Source: Euglena gracilis (Eukaryota > Euglenida > Euglenophyceae > Euglenales). Taken from it: a stretch of 64,000 nt of DNA. The notes under the pieces are model-generated. The model was not told the DNA's origin and ran no database searches. It was given only the letters and a program-made list of their open reading frames with translations. This document shows, in pieces, positions 10,150 to 18,436 of the stretch. The stretch is taken from the NCBI GenBank assembly GCA_039621445.1, contig CP154956.1:32585437-32649436 (forward strand). Direction: 5' to 3'. The first letter of the stretch is position 1. Each line of letters opens with the position of its first letter. Position numbers and translations under genes: made by a program.

Positions 10150-10960
10150 GATTGAAGTTTTCACAGGTCTGGTGCCATGTTACCCATCGATCGAAAGCTC
10201 TTCTCAAGGGCTTTTGACAGATGGCCACAGGATTCAGCCATTATGGGCACAGATCGTGCATTCCAAAATTTGACATCTTGAAACCGTGTATGGGGGCTCT
10301 GGTTTCACGCCCGAACCGGCTTCCAGGACGCCGGTTCGGGCGGGAAATTTCCTGCCCGAACCGGCGTCCTGGACGCCCGTTCGGGCATGAAACCGGCGTC
10401 TAGGAGACCCAAAATAAAAAGTGCCAAAAAGTGTCCAAAAGGGTTTGTAGACAGGTGGCAATCCTATTTGAGCAGTTTTTGGGTGGTCTTGGGCCAAATA
10501 TTGGGGGTTTTTGAGGAAAAGTTTCCTTTTGGCCAATTTTGGAGAATTTCTGAAGTAGAATACCACGCAGCATGGCAGAAATCTAAGGCCATCTGCTGAA
10601 AGCCCTTGAGAAGAGCTTTCGATCGATGGGCAACATGGCAGCTGAAAAGTGCAATTTCAGATATGCAAATGGGGTCCGAAAAATGCGGAAAAATGCGATC
10701 GCTGATTTTGAGAGCGCTTTGCAATCTGGCTGAGTTCTGTGGGTACCAAGCGAAAGGTGTTGGCGAGACCTTTCGTTTGATATGCAATATGCAACCTGAG
10801 CTGTGGGATTTGACAAATTAGGATGTCAAATTTTGGAAGACACGATCGCTGAAAATAAGCGCTGCGTGCATTATGGTCGAATCCTGTGGCCACCTGTCGA
10901 AAGTCCTTGAGAAGAGCTTTCGATTGATGGGTAACATAGCTTCCTCAGTGTGGAATCTGC
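10150..10960. repeat. Dispersed repeat family A, two opposed copies
   Basis: A short plus-strand copy (10,150-10,290, with CCATCGATCGAAAGCTCTTC) faces a longer minus-strand copy (10,430-10,960). Between them, 10,305-10,410, lies a CCGGTTCGGGCGTG module with two inverted units. The same words occur at 344-840 and 14,105-14,290. The open frames here are not conserved among copies. Confidence 0.6.
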
Positions 10961-11103
10961 CATTTTTGACCGGCGGCCCATTTGGGCCAAAGTCGCCCAA
11001 AACAGCCCCAAACAAGGGGGTTTTGGGCGAAATTGGCCGTGATTCCTCAGCCGCCGGTTCGGGCGTGAAACCAGAGCCCCCAATACACGGTTTCAAAAAC
11101 TGT

Positions 11104-11212
11104 GTCCCAAACGCCGGTTCGGGCGTGAAACCTGTGCCTAGGACGCCGGTTCGGGCGGTAGCCGAACCGGCGTCCTAGGCACAGGTTTCACGCCCGAACC
11201 GGCGTTTGGGAC
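11104..11212. repeat. Perfect 51-bp hairpin, type copy of the CCGGTTCGGGCGTG family
   Basis: Left arm 11,104-11,154 and right arm 11,162-11,212 are exact reverse complements over 51 bases, with the 7-base loop GCGGTAG. Each arm holds two CGCCGGTTCGGGCG units separated by TGAAACCTGTGCCTAGG. Upstream (11,050-11,103) another unit and GGTTTCAAAAACTGTGTCCC extend the element. Confidence 0.9.
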
Positions 11213-11224
11213 CAGGCATTTGCT

Positions 11225-11460
11225 TAAGGGATTGCAGTACCCCCCCGGGGGGGGCTGGACTGCAGCTAGTCCAAATTTGGCTAGTGGGTTTTCTAGCAGA
11301 CCCCCCCCCCCGGGGGGGGTCTGGTAGCAGGGCTAGCCAGTGGAAATTTTTTTTCCAGTGACCGGCGCGAAGCGCCGAAAATTTTTTTTGGGACCCCCAA
11401 AAATGGCCAAAAATGCCCGTTTTTGGCCATTTTTGGGAATTTTTGGAACAAAATCAGCCA
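11225..11460. repeat. G/C-run element with GGCGCGAAGCGCC core, copy 1
   Basis: Starts in paired C and G runs (CCCCCCCGGGGGGGG), carries CTAGTCCAAATTTGGCTAG, a second C/G run pair, then CCGGCGCGAAGCGCCG beside AAAATTTTTTTT and GGACCCCC. The core hairpin GGCGC-GAA-GCGCC next to AAAATTTT recurs with altered loops at 13,940, 18,220, 19,590, 25,215, 26,680, 26,795, 37,185 and 62,385. Confidence 0.6.
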
Positions 11461-12106
11461 AAAACCTGCTAAAAACGTGTTCAGCCCGCCAAATGCCTGC
11501 CCTGAAATTCGTGGTCATGAACACGTTTTCAATGAGGGCATTTGTGTCAATGACACGTTTTCAGTGAAGGCATCCGGGTTCAGGCACGTTTTCAGTGAGG
11601 GCATTCGGGTCAATGACACGTTTTCAGTGAAGGCATCCGGGTTCAGGCACGTTTTCAGTGAGGGCATCTGTGGCAACCCTGAGTAAAAAGCAAAAAACAC
11701 TGTCATGAAAAATCGGCGTGTGGTTGCGAGGCCGGGTGGTCCTCAACGAGTGAGGCGGGTCGGGGGCACTCTACAACACAACAGAAGGCTAGGTTGCCTT
11801 GGAGCACAACGAAACAGAGTGGCGGACATCACGGCACACGACACGCTTTACACAAAGAAACCGTGTTTGGGCCGATTTCGAGACTTTAAAAGTCTTAAAT
11901 CTTCGCCCAAAACACGGTTTCAAACAAGAACAGTGTTTTGGGCCAAGGTTTTAGGGGGGCCCAGGGGCGACCGCGGCGCCTTCGGCCTCCCCCTAAGTCT
12001 TGGCCCGAACACAGTTTCTTGACACACACCTCTTTTGCCAAATCTTGGCAATGAAAATGATATGCCAATCACAGACAACTTTGTTCACAGACAACTTTGT
12101 TTGTTT

Positions 12107-12521
12107 GGCGTCACAGACAACTTTGTTCAGCTCCACACAATTTGGATTTTTGGGAATGGCAACACCACAAAAACCACATTTCTCGTGTTTTATTGGCAGT
12201 CGGGACACAGCACGAGGCACAGGGGGTTGGTCAGGGGACCACACACTGTTCGATGACGCTCGCCTCATCGAACAACAGGCTGGGTTCCAGCTCCCATCCC
12301 GTCCAGGCAACAAAGAAAGCATCCAGCTCAGGATAACAGGCTTGCCGATGTTGACACGGTTTGGCGAACTCCAAACAGTTGGCAACAGCAGCAAGCTCTG
12401 CACCTACGGAGCCGGACTTTTTCTTTGTGTTGCCCTGTGCCAGCAAGGTGCCATGAAGGGGGTCCGTCCTAGGGGGAGGTGGCAAAAGACCATTCACAAA
12501 GTTTGCCGTGCGTTTGGCCAT
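12107..12521 (-). pseudogene. Recombinase-like family gene, copy 1, with damaged PHD finger
   Basis: From the ATG at 12,521 the frame reads MAKRTANFVNGLLPPPPRTD and runs 96 codons to a stop at 12,231. The middle has NCLEFAKPCQHRQ and LDAFFVAWTGW, a pattern shared with the copies at 15.7-16.2, 16.7-17.4 and 18.4-18.9 kb. Further downstream, in another frame, HEKCGFCG and NPNCVELNKVVCD give the first half of a PHD finger, but the second half is destroyed by a threefold repeat of ACAAAGTTGTCTGTG. A strong pyrimidine tract and AG lie just 5' of the ATG, so the ATG may sit in an internal exon. Function is inferred as a tyrosine-recombinase core-binding-like fold from the better copy at 16.7-17.4 kb. 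Confidence 0.45.
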
Positions 12522-13156
12522 ATTGGCAGGGCTGCGGGAAAAAAGAAAAAAAGAAAAAAAGGGGGGGGTGACACGTTTTCAATGAGGGCATTTGTGTCAA
12601 TGACACGTTTTCAGTGAAGGCATCCGGGTTCAGGCACGTTTTCAGTGAGGGCATTCGGGTCAATGACACGTTTTCAGTGAAGGCATCCGGGTTCAGGCAC
12701 GTTTTCAGTGAGGGCATCTGTGGCAACCCTGAGTAAAAAGCGAAGAACACTGTCATGAAAAATCGGCGTGTGGTTGCGAGGCCGGGTGGTCCTCAACGAG
12801 TGAGGCGGGTCGGGGGCACTCTACAACACAACAGAAGGCTAGGTTGCCTTGGAGCACAACGAAACAGAGTGGCGGACATCACGGCACACGACACGCTTTA
12901 CACAAAGAAACCGTGTTTGGGCCGATTTCGAGACTTTAAAAGTCTTAAATCTTCGCCCAAAACACGGTTTCAAACAAGAACAGTGTTTTGGGCCAAGGTT
13001 TTAGGGGGGCCCAGGGGCGACCGCGGCGCCTTCGGCCTCCCCCTAAGTCTTGGCCCGAACACAGTTTCTTGACACACACCTCTTTTGCCAAATCTTGGCA
13101 ATGAAAATGATATGCCAATCACAGACAACTTTGTTCACAGACAACTTTGTTTGTTC

Positions 13157-13571
13157 GGCGCTTCAGACAACTTTGTTCAGCTCCACACAATTTGGATTTT
13201 TGGGAATGGCAACACCACAAAAACCACATTTCTCGTGTTTTATTGGCAGTCGGGACACAGCACGAGGCACAGGGGGTTGGTCAGGGGACCACACACTGTT
13301 CGATGACGCTCGCCTCATCGAACAACAGGCTGGGTTCCAGCTCCCATCCCGTCCAGGCAACAAAGAAAGCATCCAGCTCAGGATAACAGGCTTGCCGATG
13401 TTGACACGGTTTGGCGAACTCCAAACAGTTGGCAACAGCAGCAAGCTCTGCACCTACGGAGCCGGACTTTTTCTTTGTGTTGCCCTGTGCCAGCAAGGTG
13501 CCATGAAGGGGGTCCGTCCTAGGGGGAGGTGGCAAAAGACCATTCACAAAGTTTGCCGTGCGTTTGGCCAT
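13157..13571 (-). pseudogene. Recombinase-like family gene, copy 2
   Basis: Second unit of the tandem duplication, same reading as copy 1 from the ATG at 13,571 to the stop at 13,281. The protein is identical as far as I can read. The PHD-derived part differs by a GTCA/CTTC change in the small repeat. Confidence 0.45.
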
Positions 13572-13807
13572 ATTGGCAGGGCTGCGGGAAAAGAAAAAAA
13601 AAAAAAAAGGGGGGTGACACGTTTTCAATGAGGGCATTTGTGTCAATGACACGTTTTCAGTGAAGGCATCCGGGTTCAGGCACGTTTTCAGTGAGGGCGC
13701 CGTTTTTTGGGTCCGAATTTCACAAATTGGCGTTTTTGACCCCTTGCGTGAATCATGACCACGAATTTCAGGGCAGGCATTTGGCGGGCTCTGAAAACGT
13801 TTTTAAA

Positions 13808-13915
13808 CAAATTGTGGCTGAGTCCAGATTTCAGCCTGAAAACGTGTTCAGGGGCCCCCTTCGGGGGCCCCTGGCTGAACACGTTTTCAGGCTGAAATCT
13901 GGGCTCACCAATTTG
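13808..13915. repeat. Fold-back element GGCTGARYCCAGATTTCAGC, copy 1
   Basis: Arms begin CAAATTGTGGCTGAGTCCAG and end CTGGGCTCACCAATTTG; the centre is GGGGCCCCC-TTCG-GGGGGCCCC. Pairing is nearly complete over about 50 bases with a short asymmetry beside the centre (GGCT added on one side) and one by the outer end. It lies next to the tandem duplication. Confidence 0.85.
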
Positions 13916-14104
13916 TGTATAAAAAACCTCATTTTTCCTCCGGCACGCAGCGCCGGAGGAAAAAAAATTTTCCAGTCCGGGGGACCCCCGGACCCCCCCC
14001 CCCCCGGGGGAGGGGGGGTCTCGCTAGGTCACTTTTTCCCGTGTCTAGCCGATTGGCTAGCCAGTACCCCTCCCCCCCGGGGTCCTTAAGCAGAAGTCTG
14101 TTTG
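13916..14104. repeat. G/C-run element with GGCACGCAGCGCC core
   Basis: CCTCCGGCACGCAGCGCCGG is followed by AGGAAAAAAAATTTTCC, GGGGGACCCCCGGACCCCC runs and paired CTAGCC/GGCTAG words. Same plan as 11,225-11,460 in the other orientation. Confidence 0.55.
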
Positions 14105-14290
14105 GGACACATTTCTCGATATAAATTTGTGCAATCCCACACCTCAGGTGCCATACAGCACATCAATCGAGAGCTCTCCCCAAGACCGCTTGGTACCCTC
14201 TTAACTCAGCTACACTGCAGAGCACTCTGAAAATCGCGATCGCATTTTCCAACCCTGTTTGCAAAGTCGAAATTCCTATGTTTCACCCCC
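14105..14290 (+). repeat. Dispersed repeat family A, truncated copy
   Basis: Carries CATCAATCGAGAGCTCTCCC, the AACTCAGC box and AAAATCGCGATCGCATTTTC, and then stops at a C run. Confidence 0.6.
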
Positions 14291-14459
14291 CCCCCCCCCC
14301 ATTTGAACCGACTCCCCTCCCAAACCGACCTACCCTTCCAAACCGACCCATTGCAGAATTTCAACCAAAAAAGAAAAACCGACCCATGGCAAGTTGGATG
14401 GCAAACATGCACAGCATAATGGAAGCTCGCCAACGGAAGAGCGTCTATGTTCATTGAAT

Positions 14460-14945
14460 AGTTAGCATTGATGACCCAAAATTGGGAGTTGACACCCAAA
14501 ATGCGGCATTTGCTTCCAAATTTTGGAGTTTGCACCTCAAATTGGGCATTCCCCTCCGAAAATTTGGTGTTGGAACCAAAAATTACAAAATTTGGTATTT
14601 GCTATCCAAATTTGAAGTTTGCACAAAAAAAAAAAAAGAAAAAAAAAACCGCATTGAAAAAAAAAAATTGGAAGCACCCAAAAAATTCAAAACCATTGAC
14701 CCAAAATTATTTACATCCAAAATTCGGCAACTCCAAAAAAATTTCCCTCCCCTCCAAACCAAAAATTAAATTATTTGCATCCAAAATTTGAAGTTTGCAC
14801 CCTTAGGCAGTTTGCCACCAAAAATTGGATATTCAACACCCAAATTCAGCATTTGCCCCTTTTAAGAATTTGCCCCAAGATTAAGAATTTGCATCCCAAA
14901 TTAGGCATTTGTCTCTCAAAGTTAGGAATTGGCCGACCAAATTGG
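14460..14945. repeat. Degenerate CCAAAATTNGGCATTTGCA repeats
   Basis: About 25 loose copies of a 16-20 bp word (for example CCAAAATTTGGAGTTTGCAC) with A runs in between. Same class as 9,700-9,945. No coding meaning. Confidence 0.6.
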
Positions 14946-15169
14946 ATTGGGCATTTTTTTTTGTCCAATTGAAATTGCCTTGCTAACATCAACCCGCCCT
15001 CCGTCATGCCGGTCGGCCAGCCATGTGCTCCCCCTGAAACCGACCCCCTGTCTAAATCGACCCCCTCCAGGATTTCCGCCAACCCAAAAGTCCTAAACCG
15101 ACGGGCCGGTTTAAATGGGGGGGGGGTAACCATTTTGAACACTTTTTGGCACTTTTTTATTTTCGGTCC

Positions 15170-15290
15170 CTTGGACGCCATCTTCCTACCCGAACCGGCG
15201 TTCTGGACGCCGGTTCGGCGCCAAAATTTCTGCGCCGAACCAGCGTCCAGAACGCCGGTTCGGGCGTGAAGCCAGAGCCCCAACACGGTT
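15170..15290. repeat. CCGGTTCGGGCGTG hairpin repeat
   Basis: Two inverted CGAACCGGCGT/ACGCCGGTTCG unit pairs, the second opening with GGCGCCAAAATTTCTGCGCC as a small internal hairpin, then GGGCGTGAAGCCAGAGCCCC. It abuts the fold-back at 15,298. Confidence 0.75.
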
Positions 15291-15297
15291 TCCATAC

Positions 15298-15412
15298 ACA
15301 AATTGTGGCTGAGCCCAGATTTCAGCCTGAAAACGTGTTCAGCCAGGGGGCCCCCGAAGGGGGCCCCCTGAACACGTTTTCAGGCTGAAATCTGGGCTCA
15401 GCCACAATTTGT
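15298..15412. repeat. Fold-back element GGCTGAGCCCAGATTTCAGC, copy 2
   Basis: ACAAATTGTGGCTGAGCCCA at one end and its reverse complement at the other; the centre is GGGGGCCCCC-GAA-GGGGGCCCCC. Nearly perfect arms of about 55 bases, with only the small GCCA asymmetry at the centre. Confidence 0.9.
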
Positions 15413-15635
15413 TTAAAAACGTGTTCAGCCCGCCAAATGCCTGCCCTGTTCAGGCACATTTTCAGTGAGGGCATCTGTGGCAACCCCCAGCAAGAAACGA
15501 AAATCGCTATCAGGAAAAATCGGCGTGCGGTTGAGAGGCCGGGTGGTCCTCGTCCTCGGGGCACTCTACAACACGAAGAAGACGACAACAAGAAGGCCAG
15601 GTTGCCTTGGCACAACGACAGGGAAGGGGCAAAAA

Positions 15636-15790
15636 TCACGGCACACGGCAGGCTTTACACAAAAAAGAGCCATACTTTGGTGGCCGCCGCAAATCTTGGC
15701 AATGAAAATGATATGCCAAACCACAGGCGTCACACACAACTTTGTTCAGCTCCACACAATTTGGATTTTTCGGAATGGCAAAGAAGAAAA
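15636..15790 (-). pseudogene. PHD finger, distal half intact
   Basis: Reads PKNPNCVELNKVVCDACG, then LAYHFHCQDL, then GSFLCKACRVP and a stop. C-x2-C (CDAC), H-x2-C (HFHC) and C-x2-C (CKAC) at the right spacing are the last six ligands of a C4HC3 PHD zinc finger, a reader of histone H3 tails in known proteins. The first C-x2-C pair (CGFC in the copies at 12.2 and 13.2 kb) is missing because upstream sequence differs. This frame is not the one used by the overlapping recombinase-like copy, so splicing or a frameshift would be needed to join them. Confidence 0.5.
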
Positions 15791-16188
15791 GAGGTTGCCG
15801 AACAATTCCCTGAAACGAACAAAGTTCCCGACTGCTGCTCACGTTGAGCCACACATTGTTCGATGACGCTCGCCTCATCGAACAACAGGCTGGGTTCCAG
15901 CTCCTATCCCGTCCAGGCAACAAAGAAAGCATCCAGCTCAGGATAAGAGGCTTGCCGATGTTGACACAGTTTGGCGAACTCCAAACAGTTGGCAACAGCA
16001 GCAAGCTCTGCACCCACGGAGCCGGACTTTTTCTTCGTGTTGCCCTGTGCCAGCAAGGTGCCATGAAGGGGGTCAACCTTCGGCTTCTTGGCATCTTGCT
16101 GGTATACCGCGAGAGCAGCCAGGAACAGTTCCGTCCTAGGGGGTGGTGGCAAAAGACCATTCACAAAGTTTGCCGTGCGTTTGGCCAT
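15730..16188 (-). pseudogene. Recombinase-like family gene, copy 3
   Basis: From the ATG at 16,188: MAKRTANFVNGLLPPPPRTE, then LFLAALAVYQQDAKKPK, which the tandem copies lack, then DPLHGTLLAQGN and LDAFFVAWTG. Here the TGG of copies 1 and 2 is a TAG stop; after it the frame continues ELEPSLLFDEASVIEQCV and SGTLFVSGNCSATSF, which matches GGTTFVSVNCRATCF of the gene at 16.7-17.4 kb. It ends at 15,730. A pyrimidine tract and CAG lie ten bases before the ATG. Diverged from copies 1 and 2 and carrying a stop, so probably a pseudogene unless the stop is spliced out. Confidence 0.45.
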
Positions 16189-16313
16189 ATTGGCAGGGCT
16201 GCGGGAAAAAGGAAAAAAAGAAGAAAAAAGGGGGGGTGACACGTTTTCAGTGAGGGCATTTGTGGCAATGACACGTTTTCAGTGAAGGCATCTGTGTTCA
16301 GGCACGTTTTCAG

Positions 16314-16438
16314 ACAAATTGTGGCTGAGCCCAGATTTCAGCCTGAAAACGTGTTCAGGGGGCCCCCTTTGGGGGCCCCCTGGCTGAACACGTTTTCAGG
16401 CTGAAATCTGGGCTCAGCCACAGTTTGTGTATAAAAAC
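16314..16438. repeat. Fold-back element GGCTGAGCCCAGATTTCAGC, copy 3
   Basis: ACAAATTGTGGCTGAGCCCA and its inverted partner ending CAGTTTGT, around GGGGGCCCCC-TTT-GGGGGCCCCC. The outer parts of copies 2 and 3 bracket the diverged gene unit 15.4-16.3 kb. Confidence 0.9.
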
Positions 16439-16479
16439 CGTGCTCAGCCTGCCCACGCCTGCCCTGAAATTTGTGTTCA

Positions 16480-16660
16480 TGAACACGGATTTCAGGGCAG
16501 GCGCCGAACCTGAACACGGATTTCAGGGCAGGCGCCGGGTATGCGGCGTAAACCCCCCCCCCCAAAAATAAGACCCGGGTCTTATTTTTGGGTCCGTTGC
16601 TGGAAGCCTCCAGGGGGGGTCTTATTTTTGGGGGGGGTTAGGGTATGGAGTTTGGAAAAG
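16480..16660. repeat. GGATTTCAGGGCAGGCG units and perfect 32-bp palindrome
   Basis: Two GGATTTCAGGGCAGGCGCCG units (as at 17,533-17,727) are followed by the palindrome 16,561-16,592, CCCAAAAATAAGACCC with its exact reverse complement, and then by GGGGGGGTCTTATTTTTGGG, which could pair with the left half. These are MITE-like ends of the GGTCTTATA/TATAAGACC class. Confidence 0.7.
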
Positions 16661-16727
16661 GACACCATTGATCTCCAGGGCACAAAAAACGGAATTCATT
16701 GACTACGACAGCTGGTTCCATCGGTCC

Positions 16728-17445
16728 TCAACGGGTGTCCAGGAAGTATAAAAAACTGCGACTGGCCTTTTCGTCAGAAATAGAACAACAATAATAACAA
16801 TAATAAAGAAACAGCGCATAGGAGTGGTCAGAGATACACTTCATTGGTTTTCTGGACCACTTCTTTGCACGTTCCCGTGTCAAACACCGGGCGAATATTT
16901 TGTTGAACTTCGGGAATTGCTGCAGTGAAGAAGGGACCACCACTGCTTCGTTGCTCACTTTTCGGAATGCCCAAGCAACAGCATTGACGTACGTCTGGAA
17001 ACAGGTTGCCCGACAGTTCACCGAGACAAATGTTGTTCCTCCCGCTGTTTTACACAATTGTTCCCTGAGGGCTGCCTCCTGAACAGGAATGTGGGATCGA
17101 CCTCCCACACTTGTCCATGCAACCATGAAATCATCCAAATCGTTGTAAGAAACCTTCAGGTGTTCGCACAACGAAAACGAAAATTCTTGGCAATCCTGCA
17201 AGTTCCGTAGACAACGACCCAGAATAATAGAAAAACGCATATAGACCCCCTCCATGGCACCTTGCTTGTACAGGGACAACCCAAGAAATATTTTTTTTGG
17301 GTTGTCCCTGTACAAGCAAGGTGCCATGGAGGGGGTCTGTATGCTTTTTTTGGGCATCTTTGACGTACACAGCAGCAAGGAAAAAATCTGTCTGGGGTGG
17401 GGGTGGTATTAGTGCGTCGACCAAGTTTGCTGTCCGTTTCGACAT
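16728..17445 (-). pseudogene. Recombinase-like family gene, most complete copy, split by a snap-back
   Basis: Starts MSKRTANLVDALIPPPPQTD at 17,445, then DPLHGTLLVQGQPKK, where a perfect 42-bp hairpin (17,243-17,338) interrupts the frame. After it comes NLQDCQEFSFSLCEH, LDDFMVAWTS, LREQLCKTAGG, FVSVNCRATCFQTYVNAVAW, FRKVSNEAVVVPSSLQQFPKF, and RERAKKWSRKPMKC. The order (Cys-containing helix, LDDF-x2-AW, then TYVNAVAWAFRKV and a basic RERAKKW ending just before RKP) looks like the N-terminal core-binding domain of a tyrosine recombinase such as Crypton or DIRS YR, followed by the start of a catalytic domain. The catalytic R-H-x-x-R-Y residues are not seen. Closest relatives are the other copies in this window. 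Confidence 0.45.
17243..17338. repeat. Perfect 42-bp snap-back inside the recombinase-like gene
   Basis: Left arm 17,243-17,284 and right arm 17,297-17,338 are exact reverse complements with a 12-base loop. The right arm is the gene's own coding sequence (the TDPLHGTLLVQGQP region), so the left arm is an inverted copy of it placed immediately downstream in the gene. Confidence 0.9.
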
Positions 17446-17532
17446 AAGAAGCTGTGTACGAAGAGAGGAAAACTCTCCAAGCTGGTTTTGAAGGACATTT
17501 TTGGCTTTCAGGAAAAAATGAACTGAAAGTCG

Positions 17533-17727
17533 TGCACGGATTTCAGGGCAGGCGCCAAACCTGAACCCGGATTTCAGGGCAGCGCCAAACCTGAACATGG
17601 ATTTCAGGGCAGGCCCCGAGGCTGAACACGGATTTCAGGGCAGGCGCTGAAAAAGTGCGCCAAAAACAGAAAAAAAAACGGCGCATGCGCATGGCGCGAA
17701 GCATTAACACGGATTTCAGGGCAGGCG
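17533..17727. repeat. Tandem repeat GGATTTCAGGGCAGGCGCCA, about 31 bp, five copies
   Basis: Units are separated by AACCTGAACAC; the last is displaced by 50 bases of GCGC-rich sequence. The word GATTTCAGGGCAGGC resembles the flank AATTTCAGGGCAGGCATTTG at 208-227 and 13,766-13,785, linking this array to the 11-16 kb repeat family. Confidence 0.8.
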
Positions 17728-17754
17728 TGGGGCAGGCTCTGAAAACGGTTTTAA

Positions 17755-17995
17755 AAAATCGTGCCCGAGCCCCGCTTTCAGCCTGAAAGCGGGGTCACCC
17801 ACAGTGCCACCGAAGGCGGCCCGGGGGGGAACCTGTTCTGTGACAAGAACTGTGTTTGGGTCAAGTGTAAGGGGGAGTCTGGAGGCGGGGACCGCGGCGC
17901 TGAAGGAACGCTGTTCTTGGTTTGAAACCGTGTTTGGGCGAAGATTTAAGATATTTAAGTCTCGAAATCGGCCCAAACACGGTTGCAGGCTACAG
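17755..17995. repeat. Fold-back composite with TGTTTGGGCCAAG and TTAAGATATTTAAG modules
   Basis: GCCCGAGCCCCGCTTTCAGC with its inverse GCTGAAAGCGGGGTCACC is followed by GTGTTTGGGTCAAGTGTAAG, GGGGACCGCGGCGC and GAAACCGTGTTTGGGCGAAG. The last modules repeat the block nested in the MITE at 8,500-8,640 and in the tandem duplication at 11,860-12,020. Confidence 0.65.
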
Positions 17996-18084
17996 CTGGA
18001 CTCGGGCACAATTTTCTAGTAGAAACCGGCATCGGAGGCTCTGGGTTCACGCCCGAACCGGTGTATAGGGACCATGCTTGTGCT

Positions 18085-18380
18085 TACCGACTGGGGGGGG
18101 GAGGGGGGGTGGGTGCTATAGGGTGCCTGCCCCTAGCAGGCACACCCCCCCCCCAGGGGGGGATAGGGGTTCGGGCCGGACCCAGAAAATTTTCATTGAA
18201 AATGGCCTTTTCCGTGCCCCCGGCGCCTTCGGCGCCGGGGTCGGAGGGGGGTGCCTGCTAGGGGCAGGCACCCCCCCAAAACCCTACCCCCCGCGGGGGG
18301 GGGGGGGGGGGTCGGATCGGGTGCTATGGGGTGCCTGCCCCTAGCACCCCCCCCCCCCGTGGGGTAGGCACCCGACTAAG
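18085..18380. repeat. GTGCCTGCCCCTAGCAGGCAC fold-back with GGCGCCTTCGGCGCC core
   Basis: GGGTGCCTGCCCCTAGCAGG and its inverse occur on both sides of a core with AGAAAATTTTCATTGAAAAT and CCCCGGCGCCTTCGGCGCCG. C and G runs of 10-17 bases border the modules. An inverted relative lies at 30,840-31,150 with the same AATGAAAATTTTCTGGG core. Confidence 0.7.
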
Positions 18381-18436
18381 CGCAAGCCTGATAGGGACGC
18401 ACGGTCAGTATATTATTCTTGCCAGGTTATTTCTGA

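Larger units (their letters stand above)
11521..13698. repeat. 1,050-bp tandem duplication with third partial unit
   Basis: The block 11,521-12,570 is repeated at 12,571-13,616 with only a handful of differences, and an 80-base start of a third unit follows to 13,698. Each unit begins with the ACACGTTTTCARTGARGGCA array, holds a fold-back block (11,860-12,020) and, on the minus strand, one copy of the recombinase-like gene. A diverged relative of the unit lies at 15,430-16,305. The near-identity shows that the duplication is recent or kept homogeneous. Confidence 0.95.

Noticed and set aside
11104-11212. Rho-independent terminator or CRISPR-like repeat
   Set aside because: The context is eukaryotic, there are no regular spacers and no T run after the hairpin; it is one member of a dispersed fold-back family.
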